Assembly (NCBI GenBank): GCA_023227825.1
Contig: JALOCJ010000001.1
Location: 1-64,000, forward strand
Length of the DNA: 64,000 nucleotides
Direction of reading: 5' to 3'
Source of the DNA: Candidatus Cloacimonas sp.
GTDB lineage: Bacteria > Cloacimonadota > Cloacimonadia > Cloacimonadales > Cloacimonadaceae
Shown here piece by piece: positions 1 through 8,017 of the stretch; positions within the stretch are counted from its first letter, which is position 1, and the number at the start of each line of letters is the position of its first letter. Under the pieces are notes generated by a model. The model saw only the letters and a list, made by a program, of their open reading frames with translations, was not told the DNA's origin and did no database searches. The translations under genes and the position numbers were made by a program.

Positions 1-16
1 TTCGGGGCGAATTTTT

Positions 17-127
17 GTTTTAACTCTAAACCGAGCTTCAGCCTTGACAGTTGAAGGCAGCGAACAAAATTTCCTGTTGCCTCAAAATATAGTTGCAATC
101 ACAAAAGAATCGGTTTAGAGTCAAAAC
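17..127. repeat. 18-bp inverted repeat
   Basis: The arms at 17-34 and 110-127 (GTTTTAACTCTAAACCGA and its complement) match at 17 of 18 positions and are separated by 75 bp. There is no coding sequence between them. The arms could be the ends of a small degenerate element or a long-range hairpin; the window edge hides the left context. Confidence 0.5.
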
Positions 128-312
128 GAACTGCTTGTTTTGACTTACAATTTTGCCACTGCCCTTTCTGTAACTACAACCCTCAAATTACAAACACTAA
201 CAACCGTGCTACAATTGGTCTCCTTATTTCAAAATTGTGAGTTAAAACAAGAACCCTATTTTTTCAGGGTCATATTATTTCCTTGCTTGAAACTGTCAAT
301 CAATTCTTTATC

Positions 313-366
313 ATCCCTTAATCACTCCTTAATTATTAACGCTTGATTAAGGTTTGATTAAGGAGT
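313..366. repeat. Imperfect hairpin repeat, TAACGATCC-like family
   Basis: Arms 313-333 and 346-366 are 21 bp long with 17 matches and a 12-nt loop. The left flank (TCAATTCTTTATC) matches the left flank of the hairpin at 11513-11565 (TCAATTCTTTAAC), and a third relative lies at 40234-40299. The shared flank plus shared arm wording marks a dispersed element rather than a single terminator. Confidence 0.5.
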
Positions 367-651
367 AATACACGAGCTTAAGTAAGAGAAAAAATAGCTT
401 TTTCTTGCGGAGGAACGATGTCCTCGTTGTTCATAAGCTTCCGGCTTTTACGATGTCGGGTAGTCGGAGCTCGCTGAAGTTCCCCTTTTTTTATTCGGAG
501 GAATTACATCTTGTCGTTCATAAGGTTGACCGTGAGGGTAACCTTATGATTTTGCCCTTCGGGCTTTTTTCCCCGGAAGAACGATGTCCTCTTCGTTCAA
601 TCTTAGCCGGTGTTTTTCTTTATCTTTTGCCTTTCAATAAGGGAATAAAGC

Positions 652-816
652 GTGAGAGGTGGTTGACCAGGAGGTCAACCTTCCGGAAAAAAAGAGTGAG
701 AGGTGGTTGACCAGGAGGCCAACCTTCCGGAAAAAAAGCGTGAGAGGTGGTTGACCAGGAGGTCAACCTTCCGGAAAAAAAGTGTGAGAGGTGGTTGGCC
801 AGGAGGTCAACCTTCC
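652..816. repeat. 44-bp tandem repeat, four copies
   Basis: Units start at 652, 696, 740 and 784, an exact 44-bp period, with only scattered substitutions and a fourth unit that diverges at its 3' end. Each unit contains the palindrome GGTTGACC-AGGA-GGTCAACC followed by TTCCGG and an A-run. The same palindrome occurs singly at 40564-40583 and 40674-40693. The units abut without unique spacers, so this is not a CRISPR array. Confidence 0.9.
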
Positions 817-890
817 TGTAACCTGGTTATTTTTAAGTGCAGGCAAGGTAATATGAGTAAAAAAAAATAAAGATGTAGGGCTTTCATTTT

Positions 891-1044
891 CCGAGGAGCT
901 TACGCTGCCTTCGCTATTACTGTGTCGCTCTGAAGGGCTTTTGGGCGGAGGGCTGAGGGCGAAGAGCGGAGAGATTTTTTTGGAGGGGCTTACATTTACG
1001 AGGGGCTATCGCCGCCGTCACTATTACTTTGTCGCCCTACTGGC
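891..1044. repeat. Two copies of a dispersed repeat (CCGAGGRGCTTACGC type)
   Basis: Copy 1 lies at 891-938 and copy 2 at about 982-1044. Both run from a CGAGGRGCT start through CGCTATTAC or CACTATTAC to TGTCGCYCT. A third copy lies in reverse orientation at 39745-39792. There is no coding capacity. The family is short and without obvious terminal repeats. Confidence 0.5.
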
Positions 1045-1123
1045 TTTAAGGTATCATACTTCATTCGTTCTTGACAAAAAGGATTTGTTTTTTTGCTTGG
1101 TATGAAAATAGTGGAGATAAGCG

Positions 1124-2221
1124 ATGGAAAACCGGATTTATGAATACTTCAGTGTATTCATAATGGCGTGGCTGTTGGTGTATAGTTTAACGCCTTTCAT
1201 CATTCGTTTGGCAAGTGCTTTGAACTTTGTAGATAAGCCCGAAGCTCGTAAAATACACTTGAAAAACATTCCTCTTTTAGGAGGTTTGAGTGTAGCCACC
1301 GGTTTTGTATTGCTGTGTATTTATGATGTATTAATTTCTCCGGGACGATATTTAGATAAACCGATGCTGGGTTATTTAGCTGGTTCTATTATAATTGTGT
1401 TAATAGGAATAATTGATGACCACAGAGGAATGAAACCGGTGGTCAAATTAGCGGGTCAGATAGGTGTAAGTTTGATATTTATTTTTTCTAATTTCCAAAC
1501 AGGTGAACTGGGTTTGATGTTTGGCAGCATTTATATCTCTCTACTGATTATGTTACTTTGGATGGTAGGACTGATGAATGCCTTAAATTTTTTGGATAAT
1601 ATGGATGGTATAATAAGTGGAATGGCAGGCATTTTAGGGCTGGGTTTTTTTGCTTTTGCTTTAGTAAATACAACCCAGGCAAATCAGGAGGCGATGGCTT
1701 TAATGGCACTCATAGCTCTTAGTTTTGCCGGTTCCGCTTTTGGTTTTCTGCCCTATAATTTCAATCCTGCACGCATATTTTTAGGTGATGCCGGCAGTAT
1801 GTTTATCGGTTATTTTCTTTCCTCAATGGGGATTTTGATGGCTCGTTATGCAGCTAATCGTTATAATGACAGGTTTTTCTATTTGTTACCTGTGTTGTTT
1901 CTATCTTATGCTATTTTTGATATTTCGCTGGTAAGTTACACCCGGAGAAGGGATGGAAGACAAATAACACAAGGTGGTAGAGATCACAGTACACACAGAA
2001 TGAATACTATTTTGGGTTCAGTTAAAATTACTGCCATAATGATTTATACAATCAATGTACTGATTGTGTTAACCTCAATAATTATTTTCCGCATCGGGAA
2101 TAGACATTTACTGATTATAACAACTGTTATTTTTGCGGCATTCTTTTTATTCTTTGGGCGCAAGTTGGATAAGGTACCCATTGTGGTTCCGGCAAACCAG
2201 CAAAAACACAAAAAGGAGTAA
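1124..2221 (+). CDS. WecA/TagO-like polyprenyl-phosphate sugar-1-phosphate transferase
   Basis: This is a polytopic inner-membrane enzyme of the MraY/WecA glycosyltransferase-4 family. Such enzymes transfer an N-acetylhexosamine 1-phosphate (usually GlcNAc-1-P) from a UDP-sugar to undecaprenyl phosphate, the first step of a lipid-linked surface glycan. The 365 residues contain about ten hydrophobic segments. The cytoplasmic Asp-Asp pair (D98, D99), the NFLDNMDG motif (155-162), GDAGS (221-225) and a His-containing loop GGRDHSTHR (about 284-292) are all in the expected order. WecA-like loop wording favours WecA/TagO over MraY. The start is ATG after GTGGAGATAAGCG. Two bases separate it from the next gene. 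The exact sugar cannot be read from sequence. Confidence 0.9.
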   Translation: MENRIYEYFSVFIMAWLLVYSLTPFIIRLASALNFVDKPEARKIHLKNIPLLGGLSVATGFVLLCIYDVLISPGRYLDKPMLGYLAGSIIIVLIGIIDDHRGMKPVVKLAGQIGVSLIFIFSNFQTGELGLMFGSIYISLLIMLLWMVGLMNALNFLDNMDGIISGMAGILGLGFFAFALVNTTQANQEAMALMALIALSFAGSAFGFLPYNFNPARIFLGDAGSMFIGYFLSSMGILMARYAANRYNDRFFYLLPVLFLSYAIFDISLVSYTRRRDGRQITQGGRDHSTHRMNTILGSVKITAIMIYTINVLIVLTSIIIFRIGNRHLLIITTVIFAAFFLFFGRKLDKVPIVVPANQQKHKKE

Positions 2222-2223
2222 AT

Positions 2224-2961
2224 ATGGAACTGACTATTTTAGGTGCAGGACCAGGAATGCCACAAATTGATAAACATCTTTCCAGTATCCTCATTCGTAA
2301 AGCAGAACAACTAATATTAGCTGACTGTGGAGATAGTTGTGCCCACCGTTTACTGGAACATAAAATTGAGGCAGAAGAACTGGATGCCATTTTTATTACG
2401 CATTACCATCCTGATCATATTGGTGGGATATTTATGATTTTGCAAATGTTATATCTGCAAAATAGAAAACGCGACCTTTTGCTGTTTTTGCCTGAACGGC
2501 TTGCATCTTTTTTGGAAATTTTACAATTAATGTATACTTATCCTCAAAAATTCGGTTTTAATTTGCTAATTCGGGATATGGAACAAGCAGAGCTTTATTT
2601 TGATTGGATTTATGCTGTGCCTAATGATCATTTATATAGGTATGCATCTATTATAAATGAACATAAACTTCCCAATCAAATGAGGTCCTGGTCACTCTGT
2701 TTTAGCGGGAAACAAGGAAAATTTGTTTACACCAGTGATATAGAGACCACCGACTGTATTATAGATACTTTAAAAGAGGCACATACCGTTTTAGTAGATG
2801 CAGGCCATCCAGAAGCGGAACAGATAATAAAACTGAAATATGCAGGAATAAAAAAAATAATACTGACACACGGGATAACCCCGGAATTGGAAAACAGAAA
2901 AAATGAACTGAATCCTGAGATATTTGAATTTGCCAGGGAAGATGTTGTTTACCAAATATAG
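2224..2961 (+). CDS. Metallo-beta-lactamase-fold hydrolase (RNase Z-like)
   Basis: A 245-residue soluble metallo-beta-lactamase-fold protein. The zinc-binding signature HYHPDH lies at residues 60-65 and follows a typical N-terminal beta strand with a GAGPG turn. Later metal ligands are plausible in YTSDIE and in LTHG near the C-terminus. The fold and the position of the loops resemble RNase Z and related phosphodiesterases, but the family is functionally broad and I cannot assign a substrate. The gene starts two bases after the WecA-like gene and its 3' end overlaps the next gene by 20 bp, so the three are probably co-translated. Confidence 0.85.
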   Translation: MELTILGAGPGMPQIDKHLSSILIRKAEQLILADCGDSCAHRLLEHKIEAEELDAIFITHYHPDHIGGIFMILQMLYLQNRKRDLLLFLPERLASFLEILQLMYTYPQKFGFNLLIRDMEQAELYFDWIYAVPNDHLYRYASIINEHKLPNQMRSWSLCFSGKQGKFVYTSDIETTDCIIDTLKEAHTVLVDAGHPEAEQIIKLKYAGIKKIILTHGITPELENRKNELNPEIFEFAREDVVYQI

Positions 2962-4351
2962 AATCATTCTGCTGTTACTGCTCTTGATCGTTCTTAGCGG
3001 TTGTGAAATCAACCGTTTAAGAAGTGCGGAAGATCTGTATCAGAAAAATTATTATGCCGCAGCCATTGTGGAATTGGATGATCTGATTTTAAGCGCGGAA
3101 AATAGAGCTATTGCTACGCGTGCAGAAATAGTGCGTTCCAATTGTTATTCTGCTTTAGCGGAAGCGGCAGTGGAAAAAAAGAACTGGCCCCTGGCAATTC
3201 GTTTTTTCAAGCTGGCAAATTCAGATTCAGCAAATTTGCGTCTGGCAGAGATTTATCGTGACCTTTCTTTAGAAGCAGAAAAAGCAGGTAACCAGATAGT
3301 AAGTAAAACCTATCTGGATGCTATAATTAGAGAGGTTCCGGAAAGTCCTCTGATTCCTGAAGTTCTCTATCGCAGGATTTGTTATTTCGTAGATGTGAAA
3401 TCAGATAATGAATCCGCGTGGAATGATTATACACGCCTCTATGATAACTATCAGAATAATCCTTATGAAATTCTGGCACGAAATTATGTAATGAGGTTTG
3501 TGCCGGGAAAATTGAAGTATGCTGAGGTCTTGAATGAACAGGGCTATTATGCCGATGCCTTAAAAGAGCTGTTTGAGCTATCCAAATATCCGGTTGTAGA
3601 TATGGACCAGGTAAATAAACAAATTTCTGCCGTTTATGAAAAACAGGCAGAAGAACTGCTCAGCGAACAAAATTATATTGAAGCCGACCGTTTATTCAGA
3701 ATTGCAATGCAATATTACCCTCAGAAAAAAGCCAGTATAACTAGCCGCCTGGAGTCCATCACTAATCTCTTTATCCAAAAAGGAAACAGTTTACTGGAAG
3801 CAGGTGATTTTCAAGGTGCCTTAGTGCATTATCGTAAGACCTTTGATATTATTCCAGATTATCCACCAGCTCTGGAAGCAATAGATCGTTTATTTACTAT
3901 TCAGGAAAATATACGCAAAGCCGCTGAATTATGTAAACAAGGAGAACAACTGGAAGCAACAGGAAAACTAAATGAAGCAATGCAAGCATTTAATTCTGCT
4001 TATGCCTTAGACCCCAAACCGGAATATAAACAAAAAGCAAATTTAGTTCAAAACTTGATTGAAGCAAACAAGAATCCTTCCGCTTTTGCCCGCAGAATTA
4101 TTACTGAATATAAGGGTGGATTATTAACTAAACGAATCCAAAATCAGAAGCAAGAACTGCTGAAACGCTATAAAGAAAACGAAATTCAAGACAGCGGATG
4201 GATATTGATGCTCTCTACGGGACAGTATAAATATGAAGCACGCTACGATTTACTTACACCTAATGAAACATATTTGTATGTGTGGCAAATCAATTTGAGA
4301 GACCGAAGCATTATACCTTTAAACAAACTCTCTGAGGCATTGATGCAATGA
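2942..4351 (+). CDS. TPR-repeat lipoprotein
   Basis: A 469-residue protein with a lipoprotein signal peptide: a hydrophobic stretch at 7-18 and the lipobox LSGC with Cys21. The rest is helical, with repeats of the tetratricopeptide kind (for example AEDLYQKNYYAAAIVELDDL and GNSLLEAGDFQGALVHYRKT). It is probably anchored in the outer or inner membrane, exposed to the periplasm, and acts as a scaffold. The partner is unknown. I chose the ATG at 2942, which puts the signal peptide at the N-terminus. An in-frame TTG at 2924 would add six residues. The stop codon overlaps an ATG at 4348 as ATGA, the remnant of a translationally coupled junction that has since been split by a repeat insertion. Confidence 0.75.
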   Translation: MLFTKYRIILLLLLLIVLSGCEINRLRSAEDLYQKNYYAAAIVELDDLILSAENRAIATRAEIVRSNCYSALAEAAVEKKNWPLAIRFFKLANSDSANLRLAEIYRDLSLEAEKAGNQIVSKTYLDAIIREVPESPLIPEVLYRRICYFVDVKSDNESAWNDYTRLYDNYQNNPYEILARNYVMRFVPGKLKYAEVLNEQGYYADALKELFELSKYPVVDMDQVNKQISAVYEKQAEELLSEQNYIEADRLFRIAMQYYPQKKASITSRLESITNLFIQKGNSLLEAGDFQGALVHYRKTFDIIPDYPPALEAIDRLFTIQENIRKAAELCKQGEQLEATGKLNEAMQAFNSAYALDPKPEYKQKANLVQNLIEANKNPSAFARRIITEYKGGLLTKRIQNQKQELLKRYKENEIQDSGWILMLSTGQYKYEARYDLLTPNETYLYVWQINLRDRSIIPLNKLSEALMQ

Positions 4352-4498
4352 AGGCAAGAACTAAAACTGAGTCATTTCTTATTGAACGACAGGGATGTCG
4401 TTCTTCCGGAAGGTTGACGTCCCCGTCAACCAAGGATAAACATAATTTTGAACGACAGGGATGTCGTTCTTCCGGTGTAATGAAGGCAAGAACTAAAA
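4347..4498 (+). repeat. Palindromic element inserted at a stop/start junction, with 20-bp duplication
   Basis: The 20 bases at 4347-4366, which cover the ATGA stop/start overlap and the first codons, are repeated exactly at 4479-4498. Between the copies lie two identical hairpins GAACGACA-GGGA-TGTCGTTC (4384-4403 and 4450-4469) and one GGTTGACG-TCCC-CGTCAACC (4412-4431), each followed or preceded by TTCCGG. The net gain is 132 bp, exactly 44 codons, with no stop codon in the frame of the downstream gene. Confidence 0.85.
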
Positions 4499-5082
4499 TG
4501 TTCATCTTCTTTTTGCTGTGTATAATTTCCGGCTCCCCGGTTCTTCCGTTAAAGGCACAGAGCTTTGATATACAGGCATTTTCTGATACCACTAAATACG
4601 GCTGGAAAAATTATCTGGATAGAAATGCCTATCGTCAGGACTTGAAACAGCGTCAGGATTTACTGCAGATTTATGAAATGGAAGCTCAACCCTTAAATAC
4701 AAACATATTGAAATCGGCTATTATTCCCGGTTGGGGTCAATTCTCAACCAAAGAAAGCACAAAAGGAACTGTTATTTTAGGCACGGAAATAGTGCTGGCA
4801 GGAACTTCATTCTATTTTATGGATAGAGCTCTGAGTAAATATAAATTATATAAACAGGCAACACAGATAGATGAAATTGAACAATATTATAAGGATGCTC
4901 AAGTTCCCTATCAATATTCTTTTATTCTGATGGGTTTTGCTGGAATTATTTGGGCTTACAATATCTTTGATGTAATTCAATCTACGCAGGATTATAATGT
5001 CCGTTTGTGGGAAGAAATTATGGAACGCAGTAAAAGCGGTCCTGTAAATATTACTCCCGCAGGAATAGAAGTGAGGTTTTAG
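4480..5082 (+). CDS. DUF5683-like membrane protein
   Basis: From the ATG at 4480 this is a 200-residue protein with an N-terminal signal peptide (hydrophobic residues 7-24, ending near LKAQS). It has the motif SAIIPGWGQF and two later hydrophobic segments, an arrangement seen in the DUF5683 family. The function is unknown; these are predicted envelope proteins. An in-frame ATG at 4348 would add 44 residues made entirely of inserted repeat and would bury the signal peptide, so I treat 4480 as the real start. No clear Shine-Dalgarno precedes 4480. Translation may depend on re-initiation after the upstream stop. Confidence 0.7.
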   Translation: MKARTKMFIFFLLCIISGSPVLPLKAQSFDIQAFSDTTKYGWKNYLDRNAYRQDLKQRQDLLQIYEMEAQPLNTNILKSAIIPGWGQFSTKESTKGTVILGTEIVLAGTSFYFMDRALSKYKLYKQATQIDEIEQYYKDAQVPYQYSFILMGFAGIIWAYNIFDVIQSTQDYNVRLWEEIMERSKSGPVNITPAGIEVRF

Positions 5083-5508
5083 ATGGCTAAACTTTTTGTA
5101 AAAATAATGCTTATTTTACTCACTGTTTTTCTTGGCTCCTGCAGTTTGAAACGCAGTAATCCTCTTGATCCTAATGGTAATGAAGATATTATAGTTCCTG
5201 AACCGGTTACCGGAATTACTTATACTACCTCTTCTCAAAATCAAATTCCCTGCTGGGTGAAAATAACCTGGACTGCCAACAATGAGAATAATACCGATGG
5301 ATATTATATTTACCGGGGGATGGGTTATTATTCCTCTTATGCTTTAGTTGGCGATGTAACAACTAACGAATTTATGCATAGCAGTGCAGATGATCCTTCA
5401 GTTCAACCTAAAATAGATTATTTTTATCGGATTTCTGCTTATAAAATATGTCCGGAAGGCAAACTGGAAGGTCGTAGGTCTGAACCATATTGGGTTCGTA
5501 TCCCTTAG
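5083..5508 (+). CDS. Small lipoprotein with fibronectin III-like fold
   Basis: A 141-residue secreted lipoprotein. The hydrophobic segment at 8-16 is followed by the lipobox LGSC with Cys20, then SLKRSNPLDP, an opening common in lipoproteins of this kind of bacterium. The mature part (VKITWTANNENNTDGYYIYR and later YRISAYK) looks like one fibronectin type III domain. It starts directly after the stop of the DUF5683-like gene and ends two bases before the helicase start. The role is unknown. Confidence 0.7.
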   Translation: MAKLFVKIMLILLTVFLGSCSLKRSNPLDPNGNEDIIVPEPVTGITYTTSSQNQIPCWVKITWTANNENNTDGYYIYRGMGYYSSYALVGDVTTNEFMHSSADDPSVQPKIDYFYRISAYKICPEGKLEGRRSEPYWVRIP

Positions 5509-5510
5509 CT

Positions 5511-7685
5511 ATGGACCATAATTTTTATGCTTCCCAACTGAATGAAAGGCAGCTGGAGGTAGTTAATGATACAGAAAATCCTGTTTTAGTTCTGGCAGGA
5601 GCCGGTTCCGGAAAAACACGCTCCTTAATTTACAGGACTGCTTATTTGATTCAAGAAAAGAATGTTCATCCATGGAATATACTGATTGTTACTTTTACTA
5701 ATAAAGCAGCCCGCGAACTGCAGGAACGCCTGGAAAAATTACTGAATATCCCGGTAAGATCTTTATGGGTTGGGACTTTTCACTCTATCTGCTGTCGCAT
5801 TTTGCGTTTTGAAAGTATTCATCTACCATTTAATGCTAATTTTTCCATCTACGATGAAGATACTCAAAAATCGCTGCTGAAGAAGATTTATAAGGAATAT
5901 GGCTTTGATAAACAGAACTTTCCTGTTAACCAAATTCTAAACCGCATCAGCCGCTACAAAAACAAACTAATGTTACCTGAAGATATTAAATTTCAAGGAG
6001 AAGATAAAGATAGCGAGTTTTCCGTTTTTTTGAATATTTACCGGCTTTATCAACAACAACTTTTACTCAATCAGGCATTGGATTTTGACGATATTCTGCT
6101 GTGGACAGCTAAACTATTGATGATGGATAATACAGTGCGGGAAAAATATCGCGCTCAATTTCAATATGTGATGATTGATGAATATCAGGATACAAATAAA
6201 GCCCAGTTTGAAATCGTGCATCAAATCGCTGGAGGACATCAAAGGGTTTGCGTTGTGGGAGATGATGATCAGGCAATTTACAGTTTTCGGGGAGCCAGTT
6301 TACGCAATATTCTGGAATTTGAAAGGGATTATAGCTCTGTGCATAGCATTCGCTTAGAACAAAATTACCGGAGTACGGGTAATATTTTGGCTTTAGCTAA
6401 TGCTGTTATTGCCAATAACAGAAGAAGACATAGCAAAGAACTTTGGAGTGAACTTCCCCTTGGCGATAAACCAATACTTGCCGTTTATGAAAACGAAATT
6501 GACGAGGCAAATAAAATTACCGATGCTATAATGAAACTGCAGAGAAAAGGGATTCCTTTACGCGAAATTGCTGTTTTATATAGAACCAACGCTCAATCCC
6601 GGGTTTTAGAAAGTGCTTTAATCCAGGCAGAAATTCCTTACAGCATTGTGGGTGGAGTGCAATTCTATCAACGCAAGGAAATTAAAGACCTTCTGGCATA
6701 TTTATATGTTTTAAGTAATCTGAATGATAACGAATCCCTTTTGCGGATTATTAATGAACCCGCAAGAGGAATTGGACAGACAAGTATCAATCGCTTGATC
6801 GGTTTTGCCAATAAAACACGGATTTCTCTTTTCAGAGCGGTTCAAAATGTGGAAGCAATTGAAGAACTGGGAAATCCGGCAAAAAAAAGAATCAGTGAAT
6901 TCTGCCTGCTAATGGAAAGATGGCAGCAGAGCGTTTCCCGAAGACCTGCTCTGGAACTTGTGAAAACCATTGTGGAAGAATTGGGCTTAATTAGCCATTA
7001 TCAGAATAGTAACGATCCTCAGGATATTGCCAGAGCAGAAAACCTAGTAGAATTTGTCACTTCCGTCAGTGAATTCAGTGAGCACTTCTATCAGGAATTT
7101 GAGCGCGAACCTTTAATTGCTGACTATTTACCTTTTGTGGCTTTGCAAACCGATTTGGACAGAGTGAAGGAAGGAATAGATTCCATTCGGTTAATGACTT
7201 TACATAACGCCAAGGGTTTGGAATTTGAAGCAGTGTTTATTGCCGGTTTGGAAGATGAACTTCTCCCACACAGAATGTGTATGAACAATCAGGAAAGCAT
7301 TGAAGAAGAAAGACGCCTTTTTTATGTAGGAATTACCAGAGCAAAAAACTATTTGCATTTAAGCTATACAAAAAGTCGACGCTTGTATGATACCTTCTAT
7401 TTTCCTGTTCCGAGCCAATTTTTGGCAGAAGTGAATTCCGGATTATTTTATTATTCAGATGGTGATTTTGGAATTGCACAGCCACCGAAACGAATGAAAA
7501 AACCGACTAAAGTTATTACTGAAAGCCAGAAGCATTATAGAATAGGCCAAAAGGTCTTTCATCCAGAATATGGGTTGGGAGTTATTTTAAATGTAGATGG
7601 AGAAGGAGATGATGCACGGCTGACAATATCATTCGGGAATAAATTGGCAAAGATAATTGGAAGCTATGTTAAGAGTGAAGAATAG
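5511..7685 (+). CDS. UvrD/PcrA-type ATP-dependent DNA helicase
   Basis: A superfamily 1A 3'-5' DNA helicase of 724 residues, the usual length for UvrD/PcrA, acting in nucleotide-excision and mismatch repair and in clearing replication blocks. The Walker A AGAGSGKT is at 29-36, the DEYQDTN Walker B box near 222, GDDDQAIYSFRGA just after it, and motif VI VGITRAK near 613. The tail has the PcrA-like C-terminal element starting GQKVFHPEYGLG. I chose the ATG at 5511. A TTG at 5490 in the same frame would add seven residues overlapping the lipoprotein. The start lacks a good Shine-Dalgarno, so coupling to the preceding gene is likely. Confidence 0.93.
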   Translation: MDHNFYASQLNERQLEVVNDTENPVLVLAGAGSGKTRSLIYRTAYLIQEKNVHPWNILIVTFTNKAARELQERLEKLLNIPVRSLWVGTFHSICCRILRFESIHLPFNANFSIYDEDTQKSLLKKIYKEYGFDKQNFPVNQILNRISRYKNKLMLPEDIKFQGEDKDSEFSVFLNIYRLYQQQLLLNQALDFDDILLWTAKLLMMDNTVREKYRAQFQYVMIDEYQDTNKAQFEIVHQIAGGHQRVCVVGDDDQAIYSFRGASLRNILEFERDYSSVHSIRLEQNYRSTGNILALANAVIANNRRRHSKELWSELPLGDKPILAVYENEIDEANKITDAIMKLQRKGIPLREIAVLYRTNAQSRVLESALIQAEIPYSIVGGVQFYQRKEIKDLLAYLYVLSNLNDNESLLRIINEPARGIGQTSINRLIGFANKTRISLFRAVQNVEAIEELGNPAKKRISEFCLLMERWQQSVSRRPALELVKTIVEELGLISHYQNSNDPQDIARAENLVEFVTSVSEFSEHFYQEFEREPLIADYLPFVALQTDLDRVKEGIDSIRLMTLHNAKGLEFEAVFIAGLEDELLPHRMCMNNQESIEEERRLFYVGITRAKNYLHLSYTKSRRLYDTFYFPVPSQFLAEVNSGLFYYSDGDFGIAQPPKRMKKPTKVITESQKHYRIGQKVFHPEYGLGVILNVDGEGDDARLTISFGNKLAKIIGSYVKSEE

Positions 7686-7692
7686 TAAGATG

Positions 7693-7748
7693 GCGAGATA
7701 GCGAGATAGAGAGATAGTGAGATAGAGTGATGGCGAGATAGTGAGATA
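7693..7748. repeat. 8-bp tandem repeat (GCGAGATA)
   Basis: Seven consecutive 8-bp units follow directly after the helicase stop codon; one unit (7725-7732) is divergent. The 8-bp period recurs, with other unit sequences, at 35806-35876 and 57104-57153. The array is noncoding. Confidence 0.8.
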
Positions 7749-7823
7749 GCTAAAGTAAGGAAAATAGCTCTTTTGGAATGAAGGAAACCCTCTTTCTTTC
7801 CTGCACCCTATTTACTACAAAGT

Positions 7824-8015
7824 ATGAAGAATTAAAATACTTTATCTGTGCTATCCGTGAAATCTGTGAGAGATAGTGTTTAAGGTCGTCAGGAGTCGTC
7901 ATCGCTTATATAAATTTAGTCCTTGCCACAAATTCGTTTAGCGATGAGGACTCGTGACAGCCAGAATGAAGAATTAAAATACTTTATCTGTGCTATCCGT
8001 GAAATCTGTGAGAGA
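7824..8015. repeat. 50-bp direct repeats flanking an inverted repeat
   Basis: The copies at 7824-7873 and 7966-8015 are identical over 50 bases and 142 bp apart. The unit ends with AAATCTGTGAGAGA, a phrase also found at about 36400-36429 and, degenerate, near 44185. The inverted repeat between them (arms of 19 bp) looks like an inserted element, and the direct repeats look like duplicated flank. Confidence 0.85.
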
Positions 8016-8017
8016 CA

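Larger units (their letters stand above)
1..1123. other. Gene-free, repeat-rich stretch
   Basis: No convincing gene is visible in this stretch. The open frames at 140-346 and 405-710 are low-complexity or are made of repeat sequence, and neither looks like a protein family. The stretch holds an 18-bp inverted repeat (17-34/110-127), a 21-bp imperfect hairpin (313-366), degenerate palindromic elements with a core like AACGATGTCCTCGTT (about 412-435 and 572-595), a 44-bp tandem array (652-816) and two copies of another dispersed repeat (891-938 and 982-1044). A TTGACA at 1071-1076 could belong to a promoter for the gene at 1124. TATGAA lies 24 bp further on, too far for a standard pair. Confidence 0.7.
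7686..8017. other. Gene-free spacer with 8-bp tandem repeats and duplicated mfd leader
   Basis: 7693-7748 is seven units of an 8-bp repeat (GCGAGATA and variants). 7824-7873 and 7966-8015 are identical 50-bp direct repeats, and between them lies an imperfect inverted repeat (7888-7906/7940-7958, 17 of 19 matching). No gene is visible. The second 50-mer ends in GTGAGAGA, two bases upstream of the mfd ATG. Confidence 0.8.

Noticed and set aside
405..710. 101-codon plus-strand open frame
   Set aside because: It is a translation of palindromic and tandem repeat units (peptides like EERCPLRS and RERWLTRRSTF); no Shine-Dalgarno and no protein-like pattern.
652..816. CRISPR array
   Set aside because: The 44-bp units abut directly with no unique spacers, and no cas gene is present.
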